Positions 6,171-7,835 of a DNA stretch of 7,835 nt are shown here, piece after piece. Every line of letters begins with the position of its first letter. Position 1 is the stretch's first letter. The stretch is from an uncultured Actinomycetes bacterium (GTDB lineage: Bacteria > Actinomycetota > Thermoleophilia > Solirubrobacterales > Thermoleophilaceae), in the NCBI GenBank assembly GCA_946481495.1, contig CAMLNW010000128.1, forward strand, positions 1 to 7,835, read 5' to 3'. The notes beneath the pieces were generated by a model. It did no database searches. It saw nothing but the letters and a program-made list of their open reading frames with translations, and had not been told where the DNA came from. Made by a program: the position numbers and the translations under genes.

Positions 6171-7516
6171 TACGCCAGCACCCGCTCCAGGCCCGCCGAG
6201 CGCGAGCCCTTGACCAGCACGCGATCGCCGGGCAGCGCGATCTCCTCGAGCAGCGCGCCGGCCTCCTCGGGCGTCGGCACCGAGTAGGACTCGCCGTCGT
6301 AGCCGACCGCGTAGTCCAGCGCCTCGCGACCGACGGTGATCAGCACGTCGATCCCGAGGGCAGCCACCTCGGCGCCGATCTCGCGGTGGAAGACGTGCGA
6401 CGTCCCGCCCAGCTCGGCCATCGCTCCGAGCACCGCCACGCGCCGCTCGGCAGGCGTCTCGGCAAGGTGCTTGAGGGCCGCCCGCATCGACATCGGGTTG
6501 GCGTTGTAGCAGTCGTTGACGACCGTGACCCCACCGGCGAGCTCGACGATCTCGCCGCGCAATGAGCTGAAGGCGACCTCGACGGCGCCGTTCGGCTTGA
6601 CGCCGATCGCCTGCGCGGCGCCGACCGCGGCAAGCGTGTTGAGCAGGTTGTAGGGCTCGGAGTACGGCAGGTCGAGCAGGATCCGCTCCTCGCGCGCCTC
6701 GATCTCCGAGATCCCTCCCGGCCGATCGCCGTGCGCCTCGAACGACAGCAGCATCACGTCGCCGCCCGGGCCGAAGGTGATCGTGTCGAGATCGTCACGC
6801 AGGTGGCGCTCGAGCAGCGGCTCCGCGGCCGGCACGACACAGGCACCGTCATCGCGCAGGTCGCGGATCAGCTCGGCCTTCGCGGCTGCGACCCGGTCGA
6901 CGGTCCCGAGCAGCTCTAGATGGACCGGGCCGACATTGACGATCACGCCGACGTCGGGCTCGGCGATCGCGGCGAGCTCGGCTATCTGGCCCTCGCCGCG
7001 CATCGCCATCTCGAGCACCAGCACCTCGGTGCCGCGATCCGCGTCGAGAATCGTCACCGGCAGGCTGATCCCGGTGTTGCGGTTCTGCGGGCTGGCGCGG
7101 GTGGTGCGGTGCGGCGCCAGCAGCGCGGCCAGGATGTCCTTGGTCGACGTCTTGCCCGTCGACCCAGTGACCCCGATCACCTTGCAGCCCAGCTCGCGCC
7201 GCCAGGCGCGGGCGAGGTCCCAGAGGGCAGCCAACGCGTCGGGTGCGACCAGCACCGCAGCGCCCTCAGGGGCGCGCTTGACGGCCCGCTCGGCGTGGAC
7301 GGGCTCGACGACGACCCCCCAGGCGCCGCTCCCGAAGGCGTCGGGCGCGAGCTCGCCGCCGTCGACGCGCTCGCCACGCATCCCGAAGAACAGGTCGCCG
7401 GGACCGCACTCGCGAGTGTCGAAAGCCGCGCCGCGCGGCCCCGGCGCGGCGGGATCGCCGGCGACCAGCTCGGCGCCGGCAACTTCGGCGACCCAACCAG
7501 CGGTCACGCCGTCCAT
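6170..7516 (-). CDS. murF: UDP-N-acetylmuramoyl-tripeptide--D-alanyl-D-alanine ligase MurF
   Basis: Cytoplasmic ATP-dependent ligase that adds D-Ala-D-Ala to the UDP-MurNAc tripeptide, finishing the pentapeptide used by MraY. It has 448 residues, normal for MurF. The N-terminal domain carries FDTREC-PGDLFFGMRGERVDGG (32-54), the MurE/MurF-type substrate-binding pattern. The ATPase domain has GSTGKTSTK (118-126, K122), QNRNTGISLP (144-153), LEMAMRGEGQI (168-178), NVGPVHLELLG (194-204) and Lys213 in the place of the carbamylated lysine. The C-terminal domain has YNLLNTLAAV (288-297), NDCYNANPMSM (333-343), LGAMAELG (362-369) and KGSRSAGLE (436-444). The Q-N-R-N-T-G and NANP motifs separate MurF from MurE. 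The ATG at 7516 follows the murE stop by 19 nt; the upstream region is G-rich (GGGGGTGG) but holds no classic Shine-Dalgarno. The start is supported by the fit to the family N-terminus. Confidence 0.97.
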   Translation of the reverse strand: MDGVTAGWVAEVAGAELVAGDPAAPGPRGAAFDTRECGPGDLFFGMRGERVDGGELAPDAFGSGAWGVVVEPVHAERAVKRAPEGAAVLVAPDALAALWDLARAWRRELGCKVIGVTGSTGKTSTKDILAALLAPHRTTRASPQNRNTGISLPVTILDADRGTEVLVLEMAMRGEGQIAELAAIAEPDVGVIVNVGPVHLELLGTVDRVAAAKAELIRDLRDDGACVVPAAEPLLERHLRDDLDTITFGPGGDVMLLSFEAHGDRPGGISEIEAREERILLDLPYSEPYNLLNTLAAVGAAQAIGVKPNGAVEVAFSSLRGEIVELAGGVTVVNDCYNANPMSMRAALKHLAETPAERRVAVLGAMAELGGTSHVFHREIGAEVAALGIDVLITVGREALDYAVGYDGESYSVPTPEEAGALLEEIALPGDRVLVKGSRSAGLERVLA

Positions 7517-7535
7517 GCGCCACCCCCGCGTCCGG

Positions 7536-7835
7536 TCACGGCGTGCGCTCCATCAGCGCGTGCAGCGCCTCGCGCGCCACGTCACGGTCGTCGAACGGCT
7601 CCTTGCGGCCACCCTCGAACTCCTGTCCCTGCTCGTGGCCCTTGCCGGCGATCACGACGACGTCGCCGGGAGCGGCCGTCTCGACGGCGAGCGCGATCGC
7701 CTTGCGCCGGTCCGGCTCGCGCTCGACGTCCGGGCCGGTGCCGACCAACACCTCTTCGATGATCGCCTCGGGGTCCTCGGAGCGCGGGTTGTCGGAGGTC
7801 ACGATCACCCGGTCGGCGCGTGAGGCGGCGGCTTC
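7536..7835 (-). CDS. murE: UDP-N-acetylmuramoyl-tripeptide synthetase MurE, diaminopimelate-adding type (3' end, cut by window edge)
   Basis: The last 99 codons of MurE; the gene enters from beyond position 7835, in frame to the very edge. MurE is the cytoplasmic ligase that adds the third stem-peptide residue to UDP-MurNAc-L-Ala-D-Glu. The visible part is the C-terminal amino-acid-binding domain: RVIVTSDNPRSEDP contains DNPR, the motif that in E. coli MurE contacts meso-diaminopimelate, where lysine-adding enzymes carry other residues. Further on VVVIAGKGHEQGQ (GKGHE) and KEPFDDRDVAREAL are the usual MurE ending. The expected product is therefore a diaminopimelate-containing tripeptide. The stop (TGA, 7538-7536) is 19 nt before murF, which adds the next two residues. 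The ATP-binding domain lies outside the window, so completeness cannot be judged. Confidence 0.93.
   Translation of the reverse strand, partial: EAAASRADRVIVTSDNPRSEDPEAIIEEVLVGTGPDVEREPDRRKAIALAVETAAPGDVVVIAGKGHEQGQEFEGGRKEPFDDRDVAREALHALMERTP

Noticed and set aside
6777..7823. Long plus-strand frames opposite murF and murE
   Set aside because: Ser/Arg/Pro-rich translations without motifs, crossing the murE/murF gap; shadows of the real genes.

Overview
The window is a stretch of high-GC DNA (around 70% GC by eye) that carries one tightly packed division and cell wall (dcw) gene cluster, entirely on the minus strand. Read in the direction of transcription, from high to low coordinates, the order is murE (3' end only), murF, mraY, murD, ftsW, murG, murC, murB (5' end only). 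Strong codon bias toward G/C third positions, this canonical order and a diaminopimelate-type MurE all fit an actinobacterium. Some MurG motif variants make me think of the deep-branching Thermoleophilia/Solirubrobacterales, but that placement is an inference that the sequence alone does not prove.

Region by region: 7835-7536 is the C-terminal part of MurE with the DNPR amino-acid-selection motif. 7516-6170 is MurF, which adds D-Ala-D-Ala. 6170-5196 is MraY, the membrane translocase that makes lipid I. 5196-3835 is MurD, the D-glutamate ligase. 3804-2566 is FtsW, the septal SEDS glycosyltransferase. 2645-1566 is MurG, which makes lipid II. 1569-157 is MurC, the L-alanine ligase. 160-1 is the start of MurB. 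Together these proteins carry UDP-MurNAc through the pentapeptide to lipid II and then to septal glycan.

The genes look like a single operon with strong translational coupling. Junctions are TAGTG (murF/mraY), TGATG (mraY/murD), ATGA (murG/murC and murC/murB), an 80-nt overlap (ftsW/murG), and short gaps of 19 nt (murE/murF) and 30 nt (murD/ftsW). I see no internal terminator, promoter, RNA gene, CRISPR array or insertion sequence, and no gene-free stretch longer than 30 nt.

The one feature that ordinary annotation does not explain is inside murC. Positions 826-888 form a perfect 21-bp inverted repeat around a 21-nt spacer. It is 63 nt long, exactly in frame, and encodes 21 residues (228-248) in the central domain. 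It has no stop codon in any of the six frames and sits next to a murC tract with clearly different codon use. It looks like a small palindromic repeat that entered an essential gene without breaking it, similar in principle to the protein-coding palindromic elements known from Rickettsia.
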